This document shows positions 50,899-63,564 of a stretch of DNA of 64,000 bases, in pieces; the stretch's first letter is position 1; every line of letters starts with the position of its first letter. The notes under the pieces were generated by a model, which did no database searches, was not told the origin of the DNA, and saw only the letters and a list, made by a program, of their open reading frames with translations. Location of the stretch: assembly GCF_001039355.2 (NCBI RefSeq), contig NW_019775494.1:69939-133938 (forward strand), written 5' to 3'. The DNA comes from Lingula anatina (lineage: Eukaryota; Brachiopoda; Lingulata; Lingulida; Lingulidae). The translations under genes were made by a program, and so were the position numbers.

Positions 50899-52229
50899 CA
50901 TTGTTGTGTGCTTGATGCATTGTTTGTGGCTTCTTTAAATTGTCTATTTTGTCATTTGTAAATAAGATGTTGCACTGAATTGTGCATTTGTGAATTTAAA
51001 TTGCGAAGGTGCTCTATATCGGCGTTGAACATTATAATCTGTGTACTCCTCTCTTTAGTCATGATCCCCCTTTCAAATGTTTCTCTAATGGAAATCATGG
51101 CGGACAATGGTTTAAGTTTTTCCTTATTTCCTAGGTGCCATACTGTCGGCTACTTTAGCATTTTGCATTATTTTTTAGCTTTGGGTCAAACGGCCCATCG
51201 GCCTCAACAATTATCAACAATACAAAATGACAGATAAAAATAGAAAATAGAAGACTCTGAAGTATTATTAGCACATTAACATCGATGCAGGAAACCTGTG
51301 AAAAAAAACCATTTGAGATTTTCCCTTTAACGACTGTAACGATATTCAGGCTGTTTATTTTGAATACCACAAACATTTTACCGCGAGCCACAAACAGGCA
51401 AACCTTCATCCATTTTGTTTTTACATGTGATCTCTATTATCTTTTCTGTCGCGTAAAAGACACACCTGTATTTTGGGTAAATACTGTTTCTTTCTTCCAA
51501 AGACAATTTCCATCGCGTGAAAAAAAAACATGATAAGTAAAACGATATCACTTATGAAGAACAACATTCTGCGGTATACTTTTTGTAACAATAGATTGCT
51601 AAGCAATGAACAATGATATAAATGACAATCAATTATAATTATATATTAATTAAGTAGACGATAGATTAATTGTCTTCCATTATTGGTGGATTGATCCCAG
51701 ACGAGCTTTCTTTTTTTCTTGTCTTCCTTTGACAGTAGTCGATATTGTAGATACCCGCATGTGTTCAGTAAAGTGCGGAAAACTTTGATGTAAAATGAGC
51801 CCCGATGCAGTGATTGTGTTTTCCTCCGTTCTCATGCAGATTAAACATCTCAGGCAGGTAAATGCTTCTCTGGGCAGCAATGTGAAAAAAACATAGAAAA
51901 AGGGAAGAGGGGGCTTTTTTTTTGGGGTCTAGTGTCCAGTAATGAGCTCTGTAAAAGTATAAACTTGTCAGGCCATCAAAATAAGATTTTCTTTTTTCCG
52001 CGGAGGGGGCATGGCCTTGGGGTGAAACGTGTAGGTGAATAGTCAGTAGGATCAAAAGCTTCATGTTTTGTTTTTTGTTTGCTTAGGTTCAAAACAATAC
52101 ACGTAAAAGCTTTTATCTTAAGACCTATTTCGTCTTGCAACGGAAGTTTTAAAGAAAACAAAGGAAATTTTAGAGTGGTAATTGTTTGTCATAAATCACC
52201 GTTTTCAAAGTGTCTAGTGTATATTTACA

Positions 52230-52437
52230 CCCCATTTCCATAGATAAGATCGACCTACTTTAGATCGACCTAACTCCCTGGGGGTTCACGCTAAATAGCT
52301 GTCAGCCGGGCGGACACGAAAGTTAATTACCTCCTAACAGCTTGTAGTAGCCGGGACGGACATTTAAGTCGGATTATCTGAAAGTAATCTAGTGAGACTC
52401 CCCGCGGGGATAGATCGATCTAAAATCTATGGGAATA
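52230..52437. mobile_element. MITE family 2 copy
   Basis: Left end CCCCATTTCCATAGATAAGA and right end TAGATCGATCTAAAATCTAT followed by GGGAAT. The interior has AACTCCCTGGGGGTTCACGC, AGTTAATTACCTCCTAACAG and CTCCCCGCGGGGA. About 208 bp, non-coding. Confidence 0.7.
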
Positions 52438-52652
52438 GAGCCTTAGTGTGCATTGAAATATTGGCTGAAACCCAGTTAAGATGCTGTACGTCTCAAAGTG
52501 ATCCCGTTGCCAGATACTTTTCTCAATATTATTGCAAGAGAAAATCGCTGAAAACGAGGCCTTGCTGTGGATATTGATACAAGTTTGTATATGCTGTTTT
52601 TCAGGGATTTTTGTCCGGTCTCATTTCCCCATGAGAATGGCGAGGTCTGTCT

Positions 52653-52654
<2 letters not shown>

Positions 52655-52705
<51 letters not shown>

Positions 52706-52734
52706 TGAGAGAGAGAGAAAGAGAGAGAGAGAGA
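52655..52734. repeat. Compound (GT)n-(GA)n microsatellite
   Basis: GT tract with one GTAT interruption, then a GA tract with one GAAA interruption. Confidence 0.95.
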
Positions 52735-53300
52735 CGTAGTTCATTGTCTCATATGATGATTTACGTCAATTTTCAGTTCTCTTTCATGCTCTGGAAACGT
52801 AGACAAAATACACATTTTTAGCATAAAATATCATTGTACTTAATTGAAATAATCAATTCTTATTTCGGGAATTTTGTGTGTGGGAGGGGGGGGGACAAAA
52901 GAAATCTTTTAGTATATAGATCATAACATTTCCCAGTGAACACCCTCATTTTATCTATTGTAAAGTAACCCCGGTTTGAGCTTAAATGCTTTTTCGTGTA
53001 GACATTTAACATTGAGTCTGAAATGCCTTCCTTATAGACTCAAATTAATCAAGAAAGCTCGTCTTCTAGAGTTCCGTCTGAACGCTGAGAAATTACGTAA
53101 GACAAGCAGCTTAACGATCCTCTAATCATCCTTGCTAAAGTCACTGATCGTAACTGCGATCAATCACTGAGGTTTAACGACCGGTATCCGACATCCACCA
53201 ATATAACAAAAAGTGGAGCGCCTAGACTTTTAAAAATTCCGAGATATGACCGTTTAAAATACACCTGACTAATAAATGTAGAAAGGTACGGTAGCTGCAC

Positions 53301-53335
<35 letters not shown>

Positions 53336-53336
53336 A
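53301..53336. repeat. (GA)n microsatellite
   Basis: GA tract with one AAAG interruption. Confidence 0.9.
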
Positions 53337-54169
53337 ACGCATTACTCACTACTTGACATTGATCTCGGCATTAACGCCTGATTAAAAGACAAAATATATC
53401 ATATTCATTTACCACGCGTCGGCGGTGTTTTGCGCATTTTGAGTTTAAAAAATGAAGCATTGCTTGGATTTGACAGATAAGGTGTATTGCCGCACAGATG
53501 ATAGATACTTCGCCGGTTACTTTCTGAAGTTTTTGAAGGATGACAAATAAATGAAATTGATTGTATATCGTTATTGCTTGCATCTCTGTGTCGACAGAAG
53601 GAAAGTTCTTTTTTACATAAATGCTTAATAGGAAACTTGTGTTATTTTAAAGCCCAGGCTTAGAAATTACTAGTAGTGTCGAGGAATTTTTTTCCAACGG
53701 CACTGCTACAACTTTTTTTGTCAATTTGGCATTCGGTGTTAGAGCTGTTTTCACGTACGTCCAAGCCTTTCAGCTCGTTTCAGCTCGTCAGTTTCGTTAG
53801 TTTAAAGTAAAACGGCATAACCCAAAAAGTTACCGACAGATTTTGATAAAAATTTCACGATTAATTTTAAATGGGCTAACCCAGATCCGATAAGATATAA
53901 GTGGCGATACCGTTAACTAATTAACTGATTGATTGATTGATTAATCAATTATAAATGAGAATAGAGCGGCCCTCCCAAAAGTCATTTCTACATGTAGTTT
54001 GATAATGTTTGTTTACTCAAGAAATACAGAGGAAAAAAATAGAACCAGTACGTTTTAGTTGCTTATATAATTTACGGCCTCCTGTCTTAGTGATTAAATG
54101 GCGTTTGTTATTTCGAATTCGAAATAAGTGAGTTGTCTCTTCATATGGGTTTCGACGTCTTTATGACTG

Positions 54170-54386
54170 GGTTCCCACAGATTTAGATCGATCCATCTGG
54201 ATAACCCTAACTCCCTGGGGGTTCACGCTAAATTGCTGTCAGCTTCCGGGAGCCGAGCGCGCACAAAAGTTAATTACTCCCTTACAGCTTTTAGTAGGCG
54301 GGACAGATATTTAAACCGGTTAAGCTGACACCAATCTAGTGAGATTCCCCAGGGGGATAGATCGATCTAAATATCCGTGGGAATGG
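54170..54386. mobile_element. MITE family 2 copy
   Basis: Left end TTCCCACAGATTTAGATCGA and right end TAGATCGATCTAAATATCCG followed by TGGGAA. The interior shares AACTCCCTGGGGGTTCACGC, TTTTAGTAGGCGGGACAGA and CTAGTGAGA with the other copies. About 217 bp, non-coding. Confidence 0.7.
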
Positions 54387-56239
54387 TCTCTATGACGTAT
54401 CTTGAGTTAGGTGCACCATTAGTAGGTGGTTTACGCGTTTTACATTTGTTTAGAAACCAATCAACCAATCGAAATTTCTAGCATCTTTATTCCATTGTGC
54501 TTTTCCTTTGTAATGCAAAGGTTAAGCTTACAAACCCTGTTTTTGTCTTTGTGCAATCCCCTATGGACCGACAAGTTTCACGCAATACATCTTCATTATC
54601 AACGCTTAGCTTCAACACAGCTATTAATGAATGGCTCACCTGTCAACCTGCCACCAAGCCTTTCGCTGGATCATCATTCAACGTTTATTTGTACGACTAT
54701 TTGTTAAAAAGAGAGTGTATTTTTGTCAGCATTTAAATGCACCATGAAAGAAAATAACGCGTTACAGACGTAGGGTTGGCAATATCATATTAATAGTTCA
54801 AACTGCGTGGATGTATCGAGTGGTTGCTTACCGTGTCATTTGCAGTAGCATAGCATCTTCGGGCAACTGAATCTTCTCGAAGCCCGCGTAGATTATGCGC
54901 ATTTGCGTTCATTTAGCTAATTTGCTCATTCTAGAACGCAGTGAGCCGTGAAGTAAACACAAAGCAACCGTCATACGATGTCAACTTGGGAGAAGGTTAA
55001 TGTCAACTTTATCAATCTACCCTCAATAAATGTAAATTGGTAACAGTAGTTTTAATCTAAGTGATAGAGCATGCAGCTGAAGAATTATGAAAAATAACAT
55101 AGATAAATATGCTGATCTCGTTAGCATCGCAGATCTACCTGCATCGAATCGAAGATACAATAAATCAACTCTAGTTTTAACCGATAGTGGGAAGGAAACG
55201 ATACAGACGCGTGCCAACGTGCCTCCACCTGAGGAAGATGAATAAATATATGTTGTAGGCATTTTTTGCGTTATGGTATAGGTATCAGGATTCCTCTGCT
55301 AGGCAGACTGCCATTTGTTTTATTTTTCTGTACCTGCGAATGCTACCGGGCTTGTAGAAATACAGGCTATTGAATTCGTTTGAACAGAACTGAGATCACC
55401 TGATGGTCTAGCCAACAATTAGTTTACAAGGAATTCAGTGCAGAGTCCCCTAATCCTGCGTATAATATAGGGCATGTTAGCTCTTGCATGATACAAGTGG
55501 CATTTTGAAAATGCTCGCCGTCAATTGAGGCGATCTATTAAAATGACGAACTGGAAAGGATGTTCATTTCTAGATCTCCCTGCCAGCATGTGTCGAGTTT
55601 GAATAAAATTGCTTTCCTCTAGAACATACTGATCTCATTAAAACAGATTTACCTCTGATTTTGAGATTTATTTTTGACAAGCGCTATCCATTATTTTCAC
55701 CTTTCGTCCTCTGCTCTTGTTCTCCCCACTCTTTTTTACCAAAGTTTTTCTCATTATTTTTTTTCTCGTCACTCTGATATGGCTTCTGTGAATGTTTGTA
55801 TTTTGTGTGTATATTATTTTGTGCCACAAGATGTTCTGACAGTTAAATTTCATCATCGGCGTAGCTCATATTTTTCGTCAGAAATTCTATCAAATTATTC
55901 TCCTACTAAAACTGGTAAACATAGGCGTCAAACTGATGTATGTAAAAGCATGCCCTTTACTCGTAAGGCCAGAGAAATGGCATACAAGACGTAAAAATGC
56001 GCGCGATATGCCACAGTAACAAGCTGTTGCTCTACGTCCATCTGGAATCAGAGATGCCAACCATAACAATAAATCGTTCCGCTACCGAAATTCGTACACG
56101 TTCCCCCTCCTTGTCACTCTAGTACATTAAGCAGTCTAGGTCGATCCTCCAGTGCTTAAAACGATTCGGCAAGTGACCTGTGTTGTACAGTATAGTTATA
56201 CACAGCGACGTTAACCTAAACACATTGGAAAGCGCCACC

Positions 56240-56633
56240 ATGAAGTGGATATGGGAAGCGTTGGGGGACAAAATTTGGGATCGTTTGAAACTTTACGGAT
56301 GGGTGCGGAGCCGCGGAGGGACACGCCAGGAGACGGAGGATGAAATGACCCCCGGGGTTTTAAAGAGATTGAAACTCCGAATCGACGGACTCACAGAATG
56401 TTTGGACAACTTTTATGCCACTTTGGATGAGGATTCTATTGTTATATTCACCGCCGTGTGCTACCTCCCGCCCGCTGTAGCCTGGATTCTATATCATCTA
56501 TACTTCTTGAGCTTAACTTTGCGCAACTTCGCCATCCTGCCAGGCGGGTTGCTGCTCCTGCTGTTCACCGTGCTTAGTCTTTCCAGAAAGTTCGGGTTTA
56601 CGCTGAGAAGAGTGAGGGTGTCCTTTGAGACAG
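56240..56633 (+). CDS. PLC alternative first coding exon B: membrane hairpin
   Basis: Encodes 131 residues plus one base (phase 1), ending at donor ACAG|GTAGGAG. The start was chosen at 56240 because GCCACCATGA is a near-perfect initiation context; the frame is open another 20 codons upstream to 56180. Residues 1-65 are mixed charged and aromatic, with tryptophans at 3, 5, 13 and 21. Residues 66-93 and 96-115 (AILPGGLLLLLFTVLSL) are hydrophobic, and then RKFGFTLRRVRVSFET follows. Phase and layout match exon A: acidic ED, hydrophobic segment with Tyr-x-Pro, second segment, basic linker, phase-1 glycine. Joined to 63565 it reads ...SFET-G-EELQTLL. It probably encodes a membrane-anchored PLC isoform from its own promoter. 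It could start an unrelated gene if RNA evidence says so. Confidence 0.6.
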
Positions 56634-56697
56634 GTAGGAGGGAGAGAGTGGCTGTGCAGACCTATGTGGCACGTCTGTTCAATAAATACAGGTCGTC

Positions 56698-56698
<1 letters not shown>

Positions 56699-56744
<46 letters not shown>
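56699..56744. repeat. (GA)n microsatellite just after the exon B donor
   Basis: Pure GA tract starting 66 bases into the intron. If the intron were retained, the frame would stay open and encode an alternating Arg-Glu run before stopping at 56773. Confidence 0.95.
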
Positions 56745-56746
<2 letters not shown>

Positions 56747-58885
56747 TGGCCTTCCTATACTCTGAAACGGTAATATGTTCTCACAAAACATGCAACCGCG
56801 ACAGCTGAGCGGCAAACCAATGCCAAAATTATGTCAAATATCCGAAACATGATGTAGCCTCCATAGCTGACACTTCATCCATTTCCATGTATACTAGTGT
56901 GTCAGAGAAAACTCATCTTAGCAAAAAAAATTGATTCCAGAATATAAAAACTGGATTCAAAATCTTGTATACAGGTATGCGATTCGTAGGACGGCACATA
57001 GAATTTACATATACGCCTCAGTACACGTATGGTTTAACATCAATTAATTACGGTTAAACAGGGGCTAGGAATTCTATTTACATGCCGTGTGATTCTCTGA
57101 CTCTAGATTTATAGCTGACATCCAGGTCGTTAAATTTGAATACATGATTCGTTTACAAATTCTATAACTGTTAAAAATTCCCCCGAAATAATACTTGTAC
57201 CTTAAGACAACCATTATTTATTGCAATGATCAAAAAATGGTATCCCAGCCTTATCGTAAACAATATCACCCGTTATGTGCAGGCAGGTGCGATAAAAAAT
57301 TTATAGACGTGAAGCCGGTTCTGATACTATTTTTTAGAATATATGGGGGATATATATATATAGGACCAGCGATGCAACTGCATTACCGGTTCCTGTAAAA
57401 GACAACCCGAGATTCGGCATTTCTTGGGAATCGTGTTTTATTTAAGTAAAAGTATCCTGTTGATAAATTTAAAGGGCTTGCTTTTATGTTACGGAACGGC
57501 AAATTATAAGCTTTGAAAATCGGATGGGAAAGACCACTTATCTTTACTTCACTGTGTTATAAATTCGCCGTTGTGATTTTGATTAAAGCATATGCAGATG
57601 GTAACGAACTTTCAGTGAACTTTTGACTGTTGTACAAGTGCTCCATACAGTAAAAATCACATGACAAGCACTAGAAATTTTCCAAATCTGGAATTTCATT
57701 CCATCTAATGATATCAGATTTCTTGAATAAGGAGTGTTTCCAAAATATACAATTTAGCCACTTTTATGGCTCTTTTAAGTTCTTTCTGGTCAACAACAAT
57801 AGAAAAGGGCATCCAGGCTAGCTTAATCAATACTTCTGCGCCAGTATGCGGGGCATTTGTCCACTTTTTTCTTATGGAATATTTATGATTTTTGTTCAGA
57901 AACGCACATTATGAATGTAATGTTATATTGGTTGACAAAAAAAGACAATGGTCATTCGCTGATTGCATAGAAATGATGATAATAAGATGAGGCTTTTGAA
58001 ATTTTTAAAGTTGCTTTTCGATTTCGTTATTTCAAAAGCAAAATAAATTCAAGCAGCAGTTAAAGAACAGATGTCAATCAATATTAAAGTGAACTTCCTG
58101 ATCTTAGTTTTATTTTATTATTGGGGAGTGCACACCAAGTATGCCACCGAACAAATTATTATACATATAAGAAAAGTTGTTTTCTATTATTACTGTATCA
58201 CAATACATGTACATGAGTCAAGGCATATGTGCTAAGTATCCTATTTATTCCTTTAGTTCCACGTGTCTACTGCCATGCAAAACTTGCTTAAACAGCCGTA
58301 AACGTCCGATTCAACAAGCTGATAATTGATATTCTGTTTATTCGTCTGTAAAACGAACCTTAGTATGCGCATATCAGCCACACGTGTGACATTGAATTTG
58401 CTGCTCTAGAAATGGAAGCGCTACAGCTTGAAGCTATTGAAACAGCTATGTGTTGTACCGGGCCAAAAGGTCCCGTCCGGCCACACTCGTTGTTGATGTC
58501 TTCGCCAGATGACATCTTAATTATCGACCTTTTGACGCTGTTTTGACATTTTTGAGCGCTGGGTCACAATACTTGGAAGGCAGTCCTTGTGACATTATGT
58601 TAACGCATATTTACAGAAAGGCGCGAAAAAAATGAAAAATGATTTAATAGTGCATGCACCGAATAAAATATGATTTAATACTAGCAAAAGCACCGATATG
58701 CTTACATAGTTTTTATAGTTGTTGATCTTGAAAAAGCATAATAAGTAGCCCAGGCCTATAACTTGAGAATATATAGGATATATTTACATATGTACTTATA
58801 AATAGTTGTCATAGAATCTATCTCACCGACGCATCGACATACAGGGTGCTGTCTGGTTTACTTTGGCTTACAGAGGGGAAACCCG

Positions 58886-58888
<3 letters not shown>

Positions 58889-58921
<33 letters not shown>

Positions 58922-58931
58922 GAGAGAGAGA
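58889..58931. repeat. Compound (CA)n-(GA)n microsatellite
   Basis: CA tract to 58918, then TAG and a GA tract. Confidence 0.95.
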
Positions 58932-59616
58932 AAGAGAAAGATAGGCTTCTTTTTCTTTTTTTCTGCGTGTCTGACAATTCAGCAATTGTTCTGTATTCAC
59001 CACATCCTTAACCGTCGTATTGAATCTAACCCACATGTCAGTCCACGGGCCCAGCACATGTTCTACTCGTGGTAAAAAGATACAATTGACATTTAATTAA
59101 GCTGCAGCACACGGTTTTTCCAGAGGTATCTTATATCCATGGATATGGTATCTCATACATGGCATTTACAACTCGTGTCGTTTTCAGTGGTGTGAACAAC
59201 GTTGATTCTGTTTCACACTGTGACACTGCTATATATGTGTAGGGCAGGTTCGCATCGCGATCATCAAGGCCGAATCTGTTTGCCCAATCGGTCCAAATGG
59301 CGTTTCACAACTTGGGGTAATTTGATTACATTTACGAATGCTTCACCTGATCGCTCCAAAGTCGAGCTATCCTCGGTTAGCGTGAAAACGACCTAGGAAT
59401 AATAATAATAACAACAATCTATAAAACTTCCTGAAACCGCTGCCGCCTATTCTTACCATTAAAAGTTGCCCTTCAACATCAGTGGAGATTCCAGGCGTTT
59501 ATGTCTGATTTATTGCCCATTATGTCTTTTGATGCGGTTTTGACTTACTTGGCATCAAATTGTGGAGTCGTGGTGTCAACTGTGAAAACAATTGCTAACA
59601 ATGCAAAATCGAGTGC

Positions 59617-59619
<3 letters not shown>

Positions 59620-59696
<77 letters not shown>

Positions 59697-59745
59697 TTTT
59701 GGGATTAAAGAATATTGGAGGGAGAGAGAGAGAGAGAGAGAGAGA
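59620..59745. repeat. (GT)n-(GA)n microsatellite plus second GA tract
   Basis: GT (59620-59652), GA (59653-59694), a unique spacer of about 28 bases, then GA again (59723-59745). Confidence 0.95.
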
Positions 59746-60215
59746 ACAAACAGCAACGACTTGTGTACTTTCCACTCACCGTACCATATACAATGAAGAG
59801 CATATAACAGTAAATATCAGGTGCCAGCCTATCATCATAAAACAATAAACCTTTCTTGGTGAATGATGGAATGGAGTGTCATATAAACTGCATGTCACGT
59901 TACTCTTCAACTTGTGCAAATGTGACTCTTATATATTCTCTGACCCTGTTTGATTGTTATTTCATTATTATACGGACACCTTGTGAACGAGATCCGCATT
60001 TTGTTACCGCAAAGCTTTTTGAAACCTCGCCGCTTTATATAACATAAGTAGGCCTAAAACGTGAATACGCGTCCTGCAACGGCGACACATTTTATCACCA
60101 CTGATTCGATACTTGTACCAGGTCGAAGAGTTACTAATATCTGGTATTAATCGCTATTAATATATTTTGTATATTTGAGTTGGACTGACAACGTAAGGGC
60201 ACAGGTCATATCGTT

Positions 60216-60240
60216 ATGGCGGTAGCAGTCCCCGCAACAG
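60216..60240 (+). CDS. PLC alternative first coding exon C: short soluble start
   Basis: ATG at 60216, with G at -3 and G at +4, opens eight codons (MAVAVPAT) plus one base. It ends at donor ACAG|GTAGGAG, the same donor word as exon B and the same phase 1. Joined to 63565 it reads MAVAVPAT-G-EELQTLL, a conventional short cytosolic start in front of a PH domain. An AT-rich TATA-like stretch (about 60160-60175) lies 40-55 bases upstream. The exon is too short to be judged by composition, so the call depends on start context, donor and phase. Confidence 0.5.
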
Positions 60241-62673
60241 GTAGGAGTTAATTTCATGGATATTTAGAGCCATCAGCTACTGTATTCTTGAAGTTCAAAA
60301 TTTTGTTGTTCATTCAATTCTGGTACGCCAACTTTTTTACTCCAGATGCTTCCGGGACTACGGTTTTTTTTTAACTTTTTACTGCCAGAAATTACGTGCT
60401 TTCCATGCAAATATATAAAACACAGTGATTGAATAATTCGAATTAAAAATACACAAATGGATTATTATCTTTTAGAAGTTGCCTAAGAGGGTGCCCTTAA
60501 GCCATTTCTCTTTGGTGACAAGAAACCGAACGAAACCTAAGAGATATTCTCGTTTCGGTTAGTACCGTTTACGCACAGACGGGTAGTCCTATTACAGTAG
60601 TAAGTCAGGTTTTTGAATATTCTTATAGTTTGATTCACGCTAAATGCACATTTAAGTATGTTTGGTTTCTTATCTAAAGCCTTATGTCGACTGTATCGTA
60701 TATTTATTTTTTGCATCCGGGAACACGAAGTTCGGAGAAATTTGTTTTTCATTGCCTCTTGTGCAATAATGATAGAAAAAGTAAATCGTTTTTAAAGAGC
60801 TTGCATCGACGAGTCAGTGATGTAATCAAAACCTATGACAAAAATTCGAAACGTTGTGACCTTTTAGTTGGAAAACACATTCGTTTTTAATAACACAGAG
60901 ATATTATCTGAAATACAATTAATGGCTTATATTGTAATTCGATGAGTTGTTAGCGGGACTGCTTTTACTTCTGCCATCCAAATTACGAGATCGATTATTT
61001 CTGAAAGCAAAGTGTATTAATACAATAATTAGACACGATTGAGGTTGGGCACACAGAAATTTGTTCCACAACCTGGTCATGTTTAAAGAATACTTTTATC
61101 GTACCAATCCTTAAAGTGCAGTATGCGTTGGCCGTGTAGGACTCAGTTACAATAAGAATAGGCGGGAGCGTGTGGGCAATGTTTACACAATGACCGGTGG
61201 TTGTTTTGAAATATATAGGCACTGACGGTATGGTCATGGTATACACACCTCGGACACGAAAAAAACGGTGAAGTTGATCGCCACCGAATGTCGTCTTGGG
61301 TTTAGATATTCATATCCCGCTTGGTCCTAATAAACCTAGCCATTTTCAAAATAAAATTTAGAGCAATTCCGTTAAAAAAGTCCAAAAGATTATATTCAGT
61401 GTCACTTGCGAGTAATTTGTCTTTTGTTGCATTCTACCTGAGGCTATATGTTTTTTTATCTCACTGACTCAGTACACACAGTCGTTAAACTGAAAGTGCG
61501 TGCACAATCAGCGTTCATTCGCTGTCTTTATTTAAACACCGAACCGGTCTAACTTGCGTCATCACACGATTAGTCGACTTAATTTTCTAACTGTGTTAAA
61601 TAAGCAGCTTGATCGTAAAACTATAGGTTATTGATCCACATGTACATTGAGCTTAAGATTCTCTTAGACAATCTTGTTCTTATACCGAATTTTAAAATGT
61701 ATATATAGGACGGGTCGTATTGGTGTCCCAATGTGAGCACAACTTAGCGCCCTCAGGCTCCTCATCTGTCCCCATTTTGCTAATGACTCACAGTTTTAAC
61801 ATATCTCTAGCTTGCAGACACTTTATACATTGCTCTTCGTCATGCCTGATTACGATGGGACTGAACTGGTGACACGAGACCCCCGTGCGTGTGTGTGACA
61901 TTTCGAGACATTGTGTGTGAAAGAACGCGTCGTTTTTAACACGGTCGCTGTGGTGGCTGGCATGGCTTGCTTTTTTTTAAATATCAGGCCATTTTTAGAA
62001 GTGCGGGGTCGTAGATAGACGGACCGCCTTGCCCGAAATCGTGTCCCCGTGTTGTAGGATTAATTAAGACTACTTTTGAGCGCTCGACGCCAAGAAATGC
62101 ACGGTAGGTGAGAGACGGTCATTGAGTGTAAAGCGTTCACGTTTACGTTCCTGTCCTAGGCGTGTATTGACGGTGGTCCTGTAACACGACAGTTGTCAAG
62201 TGGGTTCAGCGTGTTGGAGGTTAGAAAACCTCTTCACCGTGCTTTAACTTCTTAGTTAGCAAGCGCTTTTGGACATAGGTAAGAGTATGGCACAAGGACT
62301 TTTGCCCATTGTTTATTCGTTCCCGCTGTGTCCGGATTGATCTCACGTGTGCAGGCAATAACCCGGCTTCATTGGTGGCTAAGTGTGTTTTAATTGTTTT
62401 TCACTGCGAGCTGTCTTTCCGCGGGAAATCCTGAGAATGTATCGAAGCCATGCGTTCTTGACCTTAAACGAAAGACACTGGCAGGAATGTGACCACGAGA
62501 CGCTCTCTATAGTTTAGATACATTAATTGTGATTTTCAAATGAACGTGAGTTAAAGCTGTGTTATTCCTTAGTCTACCAAGTTTGTTCAGTTTCGCGTTG
62601 GACTGGGAATTAATATTAAGATTCGTGCGCGGACTTGTGCTCACACTATTACGTGCTCAGGGGCACGCGCGTG

Positions 62674-62718
<45 letters not shown>

Positions 62719-63564
62719 GGATACACACACAACACAAAAGAGAGAGAAAGAGATCTAATAACGTGCTTATCTATGGGGTATAACGATAGATACAATTTCC
62801 AGCGTCGCGGAAGCTTGCGGTTTATCAGAATAATGACAAACGAATATTTTAACCGCAATGACATTGTCAATGTAAAAAACAGCGGACAATATTTTTCTGA
62901 ACTATAATACAATGTTTTATGTTGTCATGTGGCCCATCATCACCATTGTACTCTGTTCCCGAAACAAAGCAAGGGTGATAACTAAAGGCACTTGATTGCA
63001 TACTGAAACATGTTGAAGCATGTTCTTAAATTTAACTCAAAACTTTTATTTAATTTTTCAACAATGGGAGAGAAGCTGGGATCTTTCTTCGTATAAAAGC
63101 CCGTACTGGGTCTAAATTCTTTTAGAATAATCCACATGTAGGGTTTGACAGTATTGCATCTTGTTTACTTTTCGCATTTTTGTTTCAATATGCAATCAAG
63201 TGCCTTAAATGTTTTTTTTTTTTCAAATGCCAGTACGGGTTTTTATACAAAGAACCAAAAACGATTTTGTCCCCCCCCCCCATCCCGCCCACTGGCATCT
63301 GAAAAAAATCTAAGCAAGGTAATAGTTTGCTCATTTTTTTACTCAAACTGATGAAAGTGGCAAATTGCATTCTTTATTTTTTCACAAACGATTTTTCCTT
63401 AATTAAGTTACTGTGCAATAATGTCAATAGGACACGTTTTGTTTTGGTTTGTTTTACACGTGAATCATCATCCCGAGTGTGTCATAACCTATTCAAATTG
63501 AAATTGATCTGTTATCCGTGGTGATCGTTGACATTTCGTGTAACTTTTTTTATTATTGTTTCAG
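60241..63564 (+). other. Intron between PLC exon C and the PH-domain exon
   Basis: No further exon recognised with confidence. A minimal ATG-to-donor possibility occurs at 62097-62103, and a strong donor-like ATAG|GTAAGAGT at 62279 has no start codon in phase before it. It holds a CA tract (62676-62717) and ends in the acceptor TTATTGTTTCAG. Confidence 0.5.
62676..62717. repeat. (CA)n microsatellite
   Basis: Pure CA tract of about 21 units. Confidence 0.95.

Larger units (their letters stand above)
41657..56179 (+). other. Intronic stretch between PLC exons A and B
   Basis: No coding exon recognised. It holds the duplicated 3.66-kb block (42116-49139), a CRE-like tandem array (49239-49323), a MITE family 1 copy (50715-50898), two MITE family 2 copies (52230-52437, 54170-54386) and microsatellites. 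A minus-strand open frame at 50326-50619 (97 codons) is noted among the findings. Confidence 0.5.
56634..60215 (+). other. Intronic stretch between PLC exons B and C
   Basis: No exon recognised. It holds a GA tract (56699-56744), a CA/GA tract (58889-58931) and a GT/GA tract (59620-59745). Confidence 0.5.

Noticed and set aside
62221-62280. Strong donor ATAG|GTAAGAGT at 62279 as another PLC start exon
   Set aside because: In the needed phase a TAG lies at 62257-62259 with no ATG after it; at most a non-coding leader.
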